Positions 49,201-56,710 of a DNA stretch of 64,000 nucleotides are shown here, piece after piece. Origin of the DNA: Amoebophrya sp. A120 (taxonomy: Eukaryota > Sar > Dinophyceae > Syndiniales > Amoebophryaceae); the NCBI GenBank assembly GCA_905178155.1, contig CAJINV010000004.1:156969-220968 (forward strand), written 5' to 3'. The notes below the pieces were generated by a model that searched no databases, was not told the origin of the DNA, and worked only from the letters and a program-made list of their open reading frames with translations. Made by a program: the position numbers and the translations under genes. Numbering within the stretch: the first letter of the stretch is position 1; the number at the start of each line of letters is the position of its first letter.

Positions 49201-52200
49201 CTAGAAGTTTTGTACTAGGTAGACTGCGGTCGTTCATCTTGCGTAGGAATGAATGGTAGCAAGCGTGCTCTGAGTGCACCAGTGCCATTCCGCCTGGAGG
49301 GCGCTTCCCGGCGGGGAAGAGTGTGCTAGGAGGTTTGCGCTAGAATGACTAGCAGCAAGGGCAGTGCTCTGAGTGCACCAGTGCCATTCCGCCTGGAGGG
49401 CGCTTCCCAGCGGGGAAGAAAGTGGTAGGAAGAATTCGGCGGGAAGAATGGCAGCAAGCGTGCTCTGAGTGCGCCTGGGGGTCTGGTTTGTGACCTCCCA
49501 AACTTTCTGTGGTATTTCTTTTTGGCCTTGCGAGAGGTAGTGCGGATCCCTGCAAGTATGTGGGGCCGTGCGGGTAGCGTCCATGCTGCAGCCGGGTTGT
49601 GGCTGGCCTGCCGAGTCCTTACGCACTTCTATTGGGAGTGCTGCTGTATGTTGGGGTCTGGCGTCCGTACCTTTCGAGGCTATCCTGGGGATCAGGACCG
49701 CCCCTTCCTTGTCGCGCTCGCGCAACTCTTAGTTCTTCTACACCAGGGGGGCTCTGCTCTGTCTTCGGTCTCGCCTTGCTTTGGGAACAGGGGTCGTCTG
49801 GCACAGCAAACTTCCGAAGCGCAGGGGTTTCAAAACGTGTGGCGCAGGGGTTTCAAAACGTCCCAGCCCGCCCAGAGTTGCCAAAGCAAACTTCGCGACA
49901 TGTGGCCACGAGGACACAGAGTTGGTTCGGCGACAGCTTCTCTTTTACTTCCATCGAAGTTTCAAACTTTTCCGTGCTTTAATTTGGTCTTTTCGACGTT
50001 GACTTTTCAGCACATAGTTGTAGCGACGCAGAGTTGCATTTACAGAAAAAGTTGTAGTGCTAGTGCGCATCTCCATGATGAGAGCCATCCCTTCTCGTCC
50101 CACTGTGTATCGGTATCTGTAGTGCTGTAGACAGGATAAGCGCATGGCTTTGTGGTGCGTAGTCCTACTTGCTAAACTTGTTAGTACAAAAGGAAAAACT
50201 GTCATGTGTGAATCGCAAAGCTTCTCGATTTGTGTTGCAAAGTGCGCAACTTGACTCTTAGTTGGGGGCGTTTTTACACAGGATATGCTCGAAGATAGTG
50301 CTAACCTTGACGATTGGAAGCGGGCGTCGATCATGGCTGCGGACGTGGGGGCCCACAAAAAGAGAACCATGGACAGCTCGGACACTAATCCGAATTACAA
50401 AACGTCAGCCGACGAAACCGACGTATTTGGAAAGGGGTTGCTGGAAACAGGAGGTTACACAGATACAGGCGACAACGACCAGCTTGTCGAGGCTGCTAAT
50501 GGCGTCTGCGTCTCGTATCGCATGTGTTTTGCCCTGTGCGCTGCGTTCAAGGACTGCTTCGGCTTCGTGTATGACAGGAACGCCCACATGCCGTATCAAA
50601 AGGAAAAATCCCCCCTCCACATATCAGAACGAAGTTTCTGATGCTGGATTTCGGTACACAAATCTGTCTTGCAGTAGAGAACTGCAGACATATGCCAAGC
50701 CCGATTCGAGAGGTTTTGGCGTAGGCGCCTAGCATGGCAAACGTCTAGGCTGTATCTGTAAGCCCAACAGCATCACAAACCGCCTGCATAACGCGCCGGA
50801 CTCTCTGGGTTCGCCTTCTTGCAACACAGATAGGATTTGTGGTCACAAATCTGCCCCACAAATTTTCAGACGAGTGCGTTTTCCATATGGGGAGGGGGGA
50901 TTTTTCCTCACAATATGCCGGGGGGGCACCCCTATGATTACAAAGGGATCGCCGTCGACGGAAGTGACTTCGACTCCGGAGGGCATATGAAATGCAAAAA
51001 TGTCATCTGGGTCTGGAAGAGTGCCAGACTTGTCATGCAGGTTTTCCATGACCCATGAGGTCTGGCATGTAGGACATAGCATGACAGATCCTGTGAGAGT
51101 TCCATAATCATGCCTATCCTGCATGTGGAACTGCCTCTCGATTAGGTCAAAAGTGGACAGCTTTTGGTAATCATGCAACACAGATCTTCACATGATTCAG
51201 ATTCAGCATGACAAGTTGCTTTGTTCCAGACCCAGACGCTTTTACATTTGATAGGGCAGTATCAAATGCAAAAAGTAATATTATGTCTGGGTCAACATCT
51301 GGAAGAATCACAATCAGCGTGCGTAAGTTTGTCAGGCGGCATCTTCTGCATCTTTTGGATTCCACAGCTGTTTTGGAATGCACCGCGCGAATAAAGCATA
51401 ATAGAAAATATGCTCAGGTCTGTTGATGCCTATCCAGGAACAACAGGAGAAAATCCCTTTTTGCAGTGCAAAAAGAAATGGACAACTTTTGGCGTTTATG
51501 CAACACGAATTTTTGCATTGTCCCGACTTTCCATGACAAGCTCGCATTCTTCTAGAGGACGTAGTAGACTACACATTTGCAATGCATAGGCAGGGGGACC
51601 ACACCATCCCCCCGGCGGAGCTAAATCGCGGAGATGGCAGGGAGGCCCCGAACTTCCGCCCGGAAGACATGCAGACTTACGGAGGCGATCCCATATCAAA
51701 TGCAATTTAGCGAAGATCTGGGTCATCTGGGAGAATGCACTTGTCTGTCATGCACGTTTTTTTGCATGACCACCCGTGACTGAGCGTGATCATGTCATCT
51801 GTGATGCATGCCATAGTACCACCGATTTTCTGAGGACTTCCTGATGCAAATCCCGCCTGAGAAAAAAATTTCTGTCCGCAACGTAAAAAAAACTGGACTC
51901 ATCTTGCTGCTCATGCAATACAGATCCTGTTAGAATCCAAGCGCGGCATTACAGGATGAGATCCTTCCAGACTCAGACATATTTGTTGTGCATAACCCGT
52001 TTGCGGTGGCAACATGGACCATATTACAGTGCACAACTCCCCCTCCCCCTCATTTGTATTGCATGAACGGCAAGACAAACACCCCCACCTGTGCAGCCTG
52101 TGCATAGCAAGTTCATGCGCCTAGTGTGCGTACTGTTTGGGCCGCTTCCGGAATCTGTCACGCAAACAATACCATGCAGCAGCGCTTGGGTTTGGTATTC

Positions 52201-54486
52201 TGCATGACAAATGAGGGGGAGGCGGGGGAGTTGTGCACCCTCATAGACAAGGACAAGTTCGGGAATGAGACGCGGAGCTGCTACTTTCTGGGTCAAGAGT
52301 TTTATGAACTGCAAATATGCTTTGGTCTGGAAAAATCTGCAGGACTTGTCATGCAGGTTTTTCATGACCCATGGCATGCGGTCCTCTGGTAGACATGCAT
52401 ACTGGCATTGCAGATTCTGTGTAGTTGACCTCTCTACTAGTATGCCTCTCCTGCATGAGAATAAACTGCCTCGCAACTGAGTCAAAAGTGGACAGCTTTT
52501 GGTACTCAGGCAACTTCTACACAGATTTTGGCGCGAGCATGAGAAGTTGCAACCTCCCCGACCGCCCAAACGTATCTGCAGTTGATAAGTTTGCGGACTA
52601 CACAAACTGGCTATGAATTGCAAAAGTATCGTACTTGTACTAGTAGCAATTGCATTACAAATTGGCTCAGCGCTGGAGATTGAATTTGTAAAGTGCTATA
52701 TTTACCTTGAGAAATAAGAGATTTGTCATGCATATTTCTTTGCGATGAGCACGAGTGCGATACTTTTGCACAGGATATTGGCCGGTCGGCCACGACGATC
52801 AGCGGGAAAGCGACATACCAAAAGGAAAAATCCACCCTCCTCAGATCAAAACGGAAATTTGTGATGCAGGATTTGTGTACACAAATCAAATCTGTCTTGC
52901 TGTAGGGTACTGCACGCAGATCGCAAGCCTAGGCAGGGGCCGTTTGATGTACGTGCTTAGCATGGCAAACGTCGGCCCTGTAGGCCTTACAGCATGACAA
53001 ATCGCCTGCGAAACGTGGCGGAGTCTCTGCGTTTGCCTTCCTGCAAGACAGATGACGGGATCTATGGCGATGGCCACAAATCTGCGTCACAAATTTCAGA
53101 AGGATGCGCTTTCAATTTGGGGAAGGTGGATCTTTCCGTGCAATGCGACAATCTCAGCACGGCGTGCCCTGAAGGTCAACAGACCGACTCAAGCAACCAA
53201 TTCTGCTACGCTTTCAATGAAGCAACCGACTCAAGCGTCGATCCCGATGGCGATCCCGATGCCGATTGCCCCACCTGCAAGTTTAAGGATGACACGGAAT
53301 GGGCCAACGGAAGCGCAGCGCCCTGGAACAACGACCGCGATGACAGGACAAGACTTCAGTTCAAGCACACAGGTAATGATGGGAAGCCCACCTACAAAAG
53401 CGCAACAGCTATGGGGGCGTAATCAGGAACAGGTTCGACAAAGTTGAAATAACTTGCAAGGCGTAAAACAGCTTTCAGTTGGAACGAAGCCCAAGGTCTA
53501 CGGGGCGCATGAAAAATTTTGGTAGCACCTAAACTGATAGATTCAGTTTGTCATGCTGTTTGGGGAGAGAGAGCATCTTTTGTCATGCTAAATTGAGCGG
53601 CTGTGTCTCTATCTAATCAGTGGTCTCCAACCCACCCAAACAGGCTCACAATGGTCGTCGTTTGCTTGCCCTCATAATCATACGTCCTATATTTATAAAT
53701 GCAATGTCCAGGAGCAGGACATTGGATTTTATGCACGAACAAGACAAGTGCAAGTTAGTAGTCATTTCAACTTTATTTTCAAAATTCCATTTCGACCCTC
53801 ACACTTCCATAAAAGCAGAACCGAGCGACTTCGGTATCAAATGTAAAAATGTCTGGGTCTGGAAGAATGCAGTTTGTCATGCGAAATCTGAAGCATGCAA
53901 AAATCTGTGTTGCATTATTACCAAAACTCGTCCAGTTTTGACCAAGTCGGGAGGCAGTTTCTCATGCAGGATAGGCATGAGAAAGATCGCACAGAATCTG
54001 TCATGCTAGGTCCTGCATTCCAGACCTCACGGGTCATGGAAAATCTGCATGACAAATCGCGCATTCTTCCAGACCCAGACATTTTTACACTTGATATTCG
54101 GCCTCCTGTACCAAAATTACGCGGAGAATTTTGACACCCTGATTATGACCCCAACGTGCCGAATATGACAGTGCACAACTCCCCCTCGGTCTCATTTCTC
54201 ATGCAGAATACCCAACCCACGCTTTGCCTCCTGTCACTATTATGCATGACAAGTTCCGGTAGCCCAAATACCACTATACTTCAGTGCAAATTCGTCATGC
54301 AAAACCGGCATTCTTGCTGATGCTTGCATTGCCGTTCATGCTATACAAATGAGGGGGAGGGGGAGTTGTGCACTGGTATACCGAAACGCGGCCCAGAATC
54401 ACGCCCAGCTCTCGCTTCTGATCGACAAAGTGATAGACGCGAACACCGACGCTACAGGCGTGGTACAGACTACCCTTGCCACCTGA
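25279..54486 (+). CDS. Giant gene: PAN/Apple-like multi-module protein split by about 50 introners
   Basis: After removal of each introner with one TSD copy, about 49 segments total 3,927 nt and read as one frame of about 1,308 residues ending with TGA at 54484. Exons include 25279-25438, 26200-26409, 27977-28072, 28319-28470, 33483-33603, 37618-37849, 41415-41543, 42391-42553, 50291-50593, 53151-53409 and 54386-54486. Cysteine modules resemble PAN/Apple domains: FDECVSACL with GCEGIVYA and GHCWLKRKACC (25.4-26.3 kb), GCFEWCFRSSKCVAFTLL (28.0 kb), TECAKVCTQLVPRCVGFTYM (37.7 kb), KECALQCFREVACN (43.3 kb), CVSYRMCFALCAAFKDCFGF (50.5 kb). PAN domains bind protein or carbohydrate outside the cell, so a secreted or surface role is inferred. 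No signal peptide is seen; the frame is open upstream to 25223, so first exons may be missing. Coding is only about 13%. Confidence 0.72.
25439..25784. mobile_element. Introner, family A, with internal 28-bp hairpin
   Basis: 346 bp; TSD CCTCT/CCCCT. The extra length is a duplicated GGAACTTGTGGCGCAA block and a perfect hairpin at 25549-25609. Confidence 0.8.
25549..25609. repeat. Perfect 28-bp stem, 5-nt loop
   Basis: Left arm begins AAGAAGTTGACAGATTTTGG; the right arm is its exact complement. It lies inside the family A introner. Confidence 0.92.
25856..26194. mobile_element. Introner, family D
   Basis: 339 bp, TATGAATCTGTCAGGATTG...GGCGCT TCCATA; TSD CTGCG/CCGCG. It splits the first PAN-like module. 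Confidence 0.85.
26410..26787. mobile_element. Introner, family C (diverged right end)
   Basis: Left TATCCTGTGTAATAACGTCC, right GGACGTTTTCGCACAGAATG; flanks GGGGC/CGCGC. Removal keeps the frame. Confidence 0.65.
26902..27181. mobile_element. Introner, family C
   Basis: 280 bp, TATCATGTGTAAAAACC...CTCAGGATA; TSD ACCAT exact. Confidence 0.88.
27216..27376. mobile_element. Introner, family B with unlike termini
   Basis: 161 bp; left TATCCTGTGC, right GCGGTTCATA; TSD TAAAA exact. Confidence 0.88.
27407..27688. mobile_element. Introner, family A
   Basis: 282 bp; left end degenerate (TACCGAATGCA), right GCGTTTGATA; TSD GTACT/GCACT. Confidence 0.75.
27738..27971. mobile_element. Introner, family G
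   Basis: 234 bp, TATCGCCAGAAAAAAACTG...TTTCTCACGATA; TSD GAATT/GAATA. Confidence 0.8.
28073..28313. mobile_element. Introner, family F
   Basis: 241 bp, TATGAGAGTGCACAATTCCC...GTGCACTGTCATG; TSD CAACA exact. It cuts a PAN-like module. Confidence 0.88.
28471..29632. mobile_element. Composite introner, family D ends with GAGAGGT cargo
   Basis: 1,162 bp; left TATGGAACTGTCAGAATTG, right CTGACACATCCATA; flanks GGTCG/GGCGG. Cargo at about 28540-29350 is a GAGAGGT/ACCTCTC-rich, GC-rich block. Removal keeps the frame. Confidence 0.7.
28540..28880. repeat. GAGAGGT / ACCTCTC array inside an introner
   Basis: AGAGGTNNN units to about 28650, then CACCTCTCG-type units from about 28775: the same purine-to-pyrimidine flip as at 19.4 kb. 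Confidence 0.8.
29677..29942. mobile_element. Introner, family A (forward orientation)
   Basis: 266 bp, TATCAAATGC...GCATTTGATA; TSD CGAAG/CGACG. Confidence 0.85.
30008..31606. mobile_element. Composite introner, family B ends, 1.6 kb
   Basis: Left TATCCTGTGCAAAAGTATCG, right TACTTTTGCAGTTCATA, TSD AATGC exact, although a typical B element is 155 bp. About 1.4 kb of GC-rich DNA lies inside. The exon join stays in frame. Confidence 0.85.
31651..33477. mobile_element. Composite introner, family D ends, 1.8 kb
   Basis: Left TAGGGATGTGTCAGGTTTG, right CTGACGCTTCCATA, TSD AGCCG exact. D-type interior runs to about 31890 and resumes at about 33350; the cargo between is unrelated and GC-rich. TCATGCGCCACTTGG occurs at both cargo edges. 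Confidence 0.85.
33604..33865. mobile_element. Introner, family A (reverse orientation)
   Basis: 262 bp, TATCAAATGC...ACACTTGATA; TSD GAACT exact. Its interior is the reverse complement of the forward A type at 29677-29942. Confidence 0.9.
33939..35115. mobile_element. Composite introner, family A ends with hairpin-rich cargo
   Basis: Left TACGCATTGCAAATATG, right end near GTAGTGCATA. No TSD match (CTTCG/TACTG). Cargo about 34045-34840 matches the cargo at 48.07-48.74 kb. Confidence 0.6.
34045..34780. repeat. Cargo module H, copy 1 (hairpin-rich)
   Basis: Strongly similar to 48070-48735. Contains repeated GGAGAAA-CCGC stems and the CGGCATTA...TTATGCGCG motif. Imperfect direct repeats of about 57 bp flank it (33986-34043 and 34845-34901, GCAAGGTCGGC inside). 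Confidence 0.85.
35122..37285. mobile_element. Composite introner, family B ends, 2.2 kb
   Basis: Left TATGGACTGCAAAAGTATCG, right TACTTTTGCACAGGATA, TSD ACTGT exact. It abuts the preceding A composite. Cargo contains the CAGGGGGCCCCCGC array and GC-rich DNA. Confidence 0.85.
35290..35720. repeat. CAGGGGGCCCCCGC repeat array
   Basis: About ten irregularly spaced copies of the palindromic core GGGGGCCCCC separated by 20-55 bp CCTCC/CCGCC-rich spacers. Coding-like frames here are repeat artefacts. Confidence 0.9.
37361..37612. mobile_element. Introner, family A
   Basis: 252 bp, TATGAAATGT...GCATTTGATA; TSD GGGCA exact. Interior nearly matches those at 9027 and 43338. Confidence 0.9.
37850..38159. 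mobile_element. Introner, family D
   Basis: 310 bp, TATGGAAGCGCCAGGATTG...CTGACACATCCATA; flanks GCCTC/GGCTC. Confidence 0.82.
38218..38482. mobile_element. Introner, family A
   Basis: 265 bp, TATCAAATGC...GCATTTGATA; TSD GAGGA exact. Confidence 0.9.
38576..38911. mobile_element. Introner, family E
   Basis: 336 bp, TATCAAAATAATGAAAAATCC...CCCCGCGATA; flanks GCGAA/GCGCT; frame kept. Confidence 0.75.
38958..39211. mobile_element. Introner, family A
   Basis: 254 bp, TATGGATTGC...GCATTTGATA; TSD GCGCA exact. Confidence 0.9.
39253..39512. mobile_element. Introner, family A
   Basis: 260 bp, TATGGATTGC...TAGTTGATA; TSD ATCGT exact. This TSD offers no GT-AG pair at the borders. Confidence 0.9.
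39547..39876. mobile_element. Introner, family D
   Basis: 330 bp, TATGGAAGTGTCAGGATTG...CCTGACACTCGCATA; TSD GATGA/GACGA. Confidence 0.85.
39924..40185. mobile_element. Introner, family A (reverse orientation)
   Basis: 262 bp, TATCAAATGT...GCATTTGATA; TSD GACGG exact. Confidence 0.9.
40243..41409. mobile_element. Composite introner, family E ends, 1.2 kb
   Basis: Left TATCAAAAGGAAAAATCCCC, right GGATATTTGCTTGCGATA, TSD AGGCG exact. Cargo about 40500-41300 includes a 36-bp palindrome. Confidence 0.85.
40660..40695. repeat. Near-perfect 36-bp palindrome
   Basis: GTACGGGGCCCCCAGTA pairs fully with TACTGGGGGCCCCGTAC, leaving two central bases unpaired. Confidence 0.92.
41544..41763. mobile_element. 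Introner, family G
   Basis: 220 bp, TATCACAGGAAAAAAGTG...TTCTTGTGATA; TSD CACCA exact. Confidence 0.9.
41789..42013. mobile_element. Introner, family F
   Basis: 225 bp, TATGAAAGTGCACAAC...GTGCACTGTCATA; TSD AGGGC exact. Only 20 bp of exon separate it from the G element before it. Confidence 0.9.
42082..42385. mobile_element. Introner, family D
   Basis: 304 bp, TATGGGGGTGCAACCAGGAT...CTGACACTCCCATA; TSD TGAGG exact. Confidence 0.88.
42554..42882. mobile_element. Introner, family E
   Basis: 329 bp, TATTCAGGGGAAAAATCCCC...CACTTTGATA; TSD ATACC/ATTCC. Confidence 0.85.
42932..43256. mobile_element. Introner, family E
   Basis: 325 bp, TATTGTGAGGAAAAATCCCC...CCTTTTGATA; TSD CTATC exact. Confidence 0.9.
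43338..43589. mobile_element. Introner, family A
   Basis: 252 bp, TATCAAGTGT...ACATTTGATA; TSD TGCAA exact. It cuts a PAN-like module right after GAGGTCGCGTGCAA. Confidence 0.9.
43642..43964. mobile_element. Introner, family E
   Basis: 323 bp, TATCAAAAGGAAAAATCCCC...GCTTTTGATA; TSD ATTCG exact. Confidence 0.9.
44866..45033. repeat. CCCCAGACACA / CCCCGGACACA tandem array
   Basis: About 15 units of 10-15 bp (ACACCCCAGACACACCCC). Inverted GTTCGGGGG words precede it at 44763-44790. Confidence 0.9.
45068..45720. repeat. 92-bp tandem repeat, about seven units
   Basis: Unit markers TTCCCGGACACCGTGCGG occur at 45161, 45253, 45345, 45442, 45534 and 45626 (period 92, one of 97). Each unit carries CACGGGGCGAAAGCCCTAGG and a GGGGAC...GTCCCCGCG hairpin. 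Near-identity suggests recent homogenisation. Confidence 0.95.
46373..46527. mobile_element. Introner, family B
   Basis: 155 bp, TATCCTGGGTAAAAGTATTG...GCAATGCATA; TSD ATTGG exact. Confidence 0.9.
46575..46799. mobile_element. Introner, family F
   Basis: 225 bp, TATGAGAGTGCACAAC...GCGCACTGTCATA; TSD GAAGA exact. Confidence 0.9.
46852..47006. mobile_element. Introner, family B with unlike termini
   Basis: 155 bp, left TATCCTGTGC, right GCAGTTCATA; TSD AATGG exact. Confidence 0.9.
47027..47306. mobile_element. Introner, family A
   Basis: 280 bp, TATAAAATGC...ACATCTGATA; TSD CGATC exact. Borders offer no GT-AG. Confidence 0.88.
47362..47484. mobile_element. Atypical short introner
   Basis: 123 nt whose removal joins TACACG to TACGCC in frame. 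Ends TACAAATG / TTTGTATTGTA are weakly inverted; no clear TSD and no family assignment. Confidence 0.45.
47564..47886. mobile_element. Introner, family A
   Basis: 323 bp, left TATCAAATGC, right GCAATGCATA; TSD CCCCA/CCCCG. Confidence 0.82.
48014..50285. mobile_element. Composite introner, family C ends, 2.3 kb
   Basis: Left TATCCTGTTTAAAAACGTCC, right TTTTTACACAGGATA, TSD TGCTC exact. It carries module H and a second cargo. Three copies of a segment starting GTCCCAGCCCGCCCAGAG (about 48029, 48925, 49860) separate the cargos. Confidence 0.87.
48070..48735. repeat. Cargo module H, copy 2
   Basis: Matches 34045-34780 over most of its length, including ATGAAACGAGCGACCTA, the GGAGAAA-CCGC stems and the CCATACCATGCGGCATTA motif. 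Confidence 0.85.
50594..50915. mobile_element. Introner, family E
   Basis: 322 bp, TATCAAAAGGAAAAATCCCC...CCTCACAATA; TSD TGCCG exact. Confidence 0.9.
50986..51253. mobile_element. Introner, family A (first of an abutting pair)
   Basis: 268 bp, TATGAAATGC...ACATTTGATA; TSD GGGCA exact. The next element starts 6 bp after its end. Confidence 0.88.
51260..51588. mobile_element. Introner, family A (second of an abutting pair)
   Basis: 329 bp, left TATCAAATGC, right GCAATGCATA; TSD GGCAG exact, overlapping the first element's TSD by 4 bp. Confidence 0.88.
51694..51994. mobile_element. Introner, family A
   Basis: 301 bp, left TATCAAATGC, right TGTTGTGCATA; flanks TCCCA/ACCCG. Confidence 0.72.
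52022..52245. mobile_element. Introner, family F
   Basis: 224 bp, TATTACAGTGCACAACTCCC...GTGCACCCTCATA; flanks GACCA/GACAA. Confidence 0.82.
52303..52587. mobile_element. Introner, family A
   Basis: 285 bp, TATGAACTGC...GCAGTTGATA; TSD AGTTT exact. Confidence 0.88.
52612..52777. mobile_element. Introner, family B
   Basis: 166 bp, TATGAATTGCAAAAGTATCG...GCACAGGATA; TSD CTGGC/TTGGC. Confidence 0.85.
52816..53145. mobile_element. Introner, family E
   Basis: 330 bp, TACCAAAAGGAAAAATCC...TTTCCGTGCAATG; ends diverged but TSD CGACA exact. Confidence 0.82.
53410..53811. mobile_element. Introner, family D
   Basis: 402 bp, TATGGGGGCGTAATCAGG...CACACTTCCATA; TSD ACAGC/AAAGC. Confidence 0.82.
53835..54096. 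mobile_element. Introner, family A
   Basis: 262 bp, TATCAAATGT...ACACTTGATA; TSD TTCGG exact. Very close in sequence to those at 21000 and 56416. Confidence 0.9.
54164..54380. mobile_element. Introner, family F
   Basis: 217 bp, TATGACAGTGCACAACTCCC...GTGCACTGGTATA; TSD CCGAA exact. Last introner before the stop codon of the giant gene. Confidence 0.9.
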
Positions 54487-55620
54487 GGAGCTAGCACTAC
54501 AACATGAAGATCTCGAACACGACCGGCGCTACAGGCTTGGAACACAGTACTTTTTACCCTTGCGAAGTAGAACGGAGCTAAGACTTCGTTCAACATCTCC
54601 CCGCGACCTTAGGCAAGGGCGACCATGACCGGCATGTGCTCGACTTGTTCTAGTCCACCGCCGAATTATGAATCTCACGAGCGTGGTGCCGCAGAAGTGC
54701 AGTGGTCTCGTATCAAGGTCATGCTGGTGTTCGTCCACCTGCGAACTGCATCGAAGAATCTGCGTCCCGGCTGTCGCGATGGGCTCCGGCTCCGGGCCGA
54801 GAAGAGTATATTTATCTATCAACCGCGAATATGTTCTTTGGGCGGGGAAACAACTTGTAGGCAATGCTATTTCTATGAGTGAAAGTGATGAACGAGAACG
54901 TACGCAGCCAAGCATGAAAATTTTAGGAACAATGTTCTTGTGATGCGTGTTGACACCCATGAGAAACGGGGTGTAGTCGGCATCGCAATAAAGTTACAGT
55001 GCTTGCGTCCCTGAAAATTATGTAGTACACAGCTCAGGAGTATGAAGAGAGTGCAAAACCCTACAAGTCTGGCACTGCTCCAGCCCCATACGCGTTTGCA
55101 TTCGATAGTGCACCGCTGTCCAGGCTGATTACTAGATGTGGCAGTTCAAGATGAGAAAACCTGCGACAGGGAAAGCACAGTGCGCGTGGTCGACTTTGGT
55201 TAGTGATATGCAACAGCAACGACCACAACCTCAAAAACAAAAGCCCACTGTCCATCGGTATCGTTCAGTTCCACCACCACTGTGCCGAAATATTTGATTT
55301 TCGGAAGCTGCGGCCTCTATTTCAGATCCAGTTTCTGCTACAACTCATCCGTCAGTTCAAACAGCGGGAGGTGGCGCCATCTACCTGTTCTTGGGTCGGG
55401 AATTTTTGGGCGGGATCGAAATGTGGACCAGAAAAACGCTACCTAGTTCTGTAATCTATGAAGCTGCTTGGTGAACAAGATTATGCAAAACAAATTATTT
55501 TGCGAGTCAGTTAATTGTTGTTCCATCATCATGTCCAAAATATGAGTTATTTCGATGCACTTTTTGCTGTTCTGGTATGTACATAGAAGAATAGATACTA
55601 CACAACAAGGAGGTTAGTAC
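54487..55620. other. Downstream of the giant gene, no supported gene
   Basis: Mixed-frame DNA. An A-like right end (GCGTTTGCATTCGATA) occurs near 55110 without a partner. Confidence 0.4.
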
Positions 55621-55659
55621 TAGACGTAGATGATTTATTTTGATTTCGAAGAAAGTGAC

Positions 55660-56710
55660 ATCTTAAATTGGTCTAGTTTTGCTGTATCTATGCATTGCAA
55701 ATATGTTTGGGTCTGGGACGAGGATGGGGATTCGCCGCGATGGTGCCCATTGACGCTCACACAAAAAAAAATAGCTCTGATGCATAAGAAAGTGGTAAGA
55801 AAAACCCTCTACTTAATATATTTTGGCCACCATGAAGAGGACGTCGACTCGGGACTTCTGCTGCAGAATAGGCATCCTCACTTTCAATTGCGTTCGTAAA
55901 GCTTTTGCAGACTCTAGCAGACTGGGCCGCGCCCTTGTTCACCTTCTACATCTACTTAGACTCCTGCATGAGATGAAACTTCGCCATTTTATTTCCAGAT
56001 CCAGACCTCGACATGTCTGCATTTGATACCTAGAAGCTGCCAGGTATGGATGTGTCAGGATCGAAATCAACAAAATCGAAATAATTCGTGATGCATAAAA
56101 TGGATACCATTACCACTTGAGGCCGCAGCTTCCAAGTGGCGCATGATAAAGTTCGGGAGCACCAAGATCCAGTCTGTCATGCTGTTTGGGCAAAGAAGAC
56201 TGCTCCTCTCATGCTACTCTGTCAGCACATTCCATACCCCAAAACAGGCTTGCAATCGGCCTCATTTGCCTGCTGCCCAACACAGGCCTTCGGTGCCCTA
56301 CATTTTAGGCATTACAAATTTTTCGATTTTGGCGATTTCGATCCTGACACTCTCATACCAGGCTCCGGAAGGACCTGAACAACCTGAACCGGGATTGCAA
56401 TAAACAGTCATGTCGTATCAAATGGAAAAATGTCTGGGTCTGGAAGAATGCAACTTGTCATGCGAAATCTGAAGCATGTAAAAATCTGTGTTGCCTGATT
56501 ACCAAAAGTCGTCCAGTTTTGACCAAGTCGGGAGGGAGTTTCTCCCGCGGGATAGGCATGAGAGAGATCGTACAGAGTCTGTCACTCTAGGTCCTGCATT
56601 CCAGACCTCATGGGTCATGGAAAATCTGCATGAAAAATCGCGCACTCTTCCAGACCCACACATTTTTACACTTGATACGTCGTCAAATTGATACTTTATT
56701 TCCGGCCTGA
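55660..56710 (+). CDS. Small gene fragment, helical C-terminus
   Basis: Unrecognised. Pieces ending at 55688, then 56034-56044, 56363-56415 and 56683-56710, join into a frame with YQAARLRKDLNNLNRDCNKQ and stop TGA at 56708. The sequence is charged and probably helical. No start codon lies in this frame upstream, so either an acceptor near 55674 (GGTCTAG) brings in an earlier exon, or an alternative frame starting at 55630 (MIYFDFEESDILNW) ending at about 56402 is the real one. Confidence 0.35.
55689..56028. mobile_element. Introner-like element, family A
   Basis: 340 bp, TATGCATTGCAAATATG...GCATTTGATA; flanks GTATC/CCTAG do not match. Confidence 0.6.
56045..56357. mobile_element. Introner, family D
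   Basis: 313 bp, TATGGATGTGTCAGGATCG...CTGACACTCTCATA; TSD CCAGG exact. Confidence 0.88.
56416..56677. mobile_element. Introner, family A
   Basis: 262 bp, TATCAAATGG...ACACTTGATA; TSD TGTCG/CGTCG. Confidence 0.85.
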
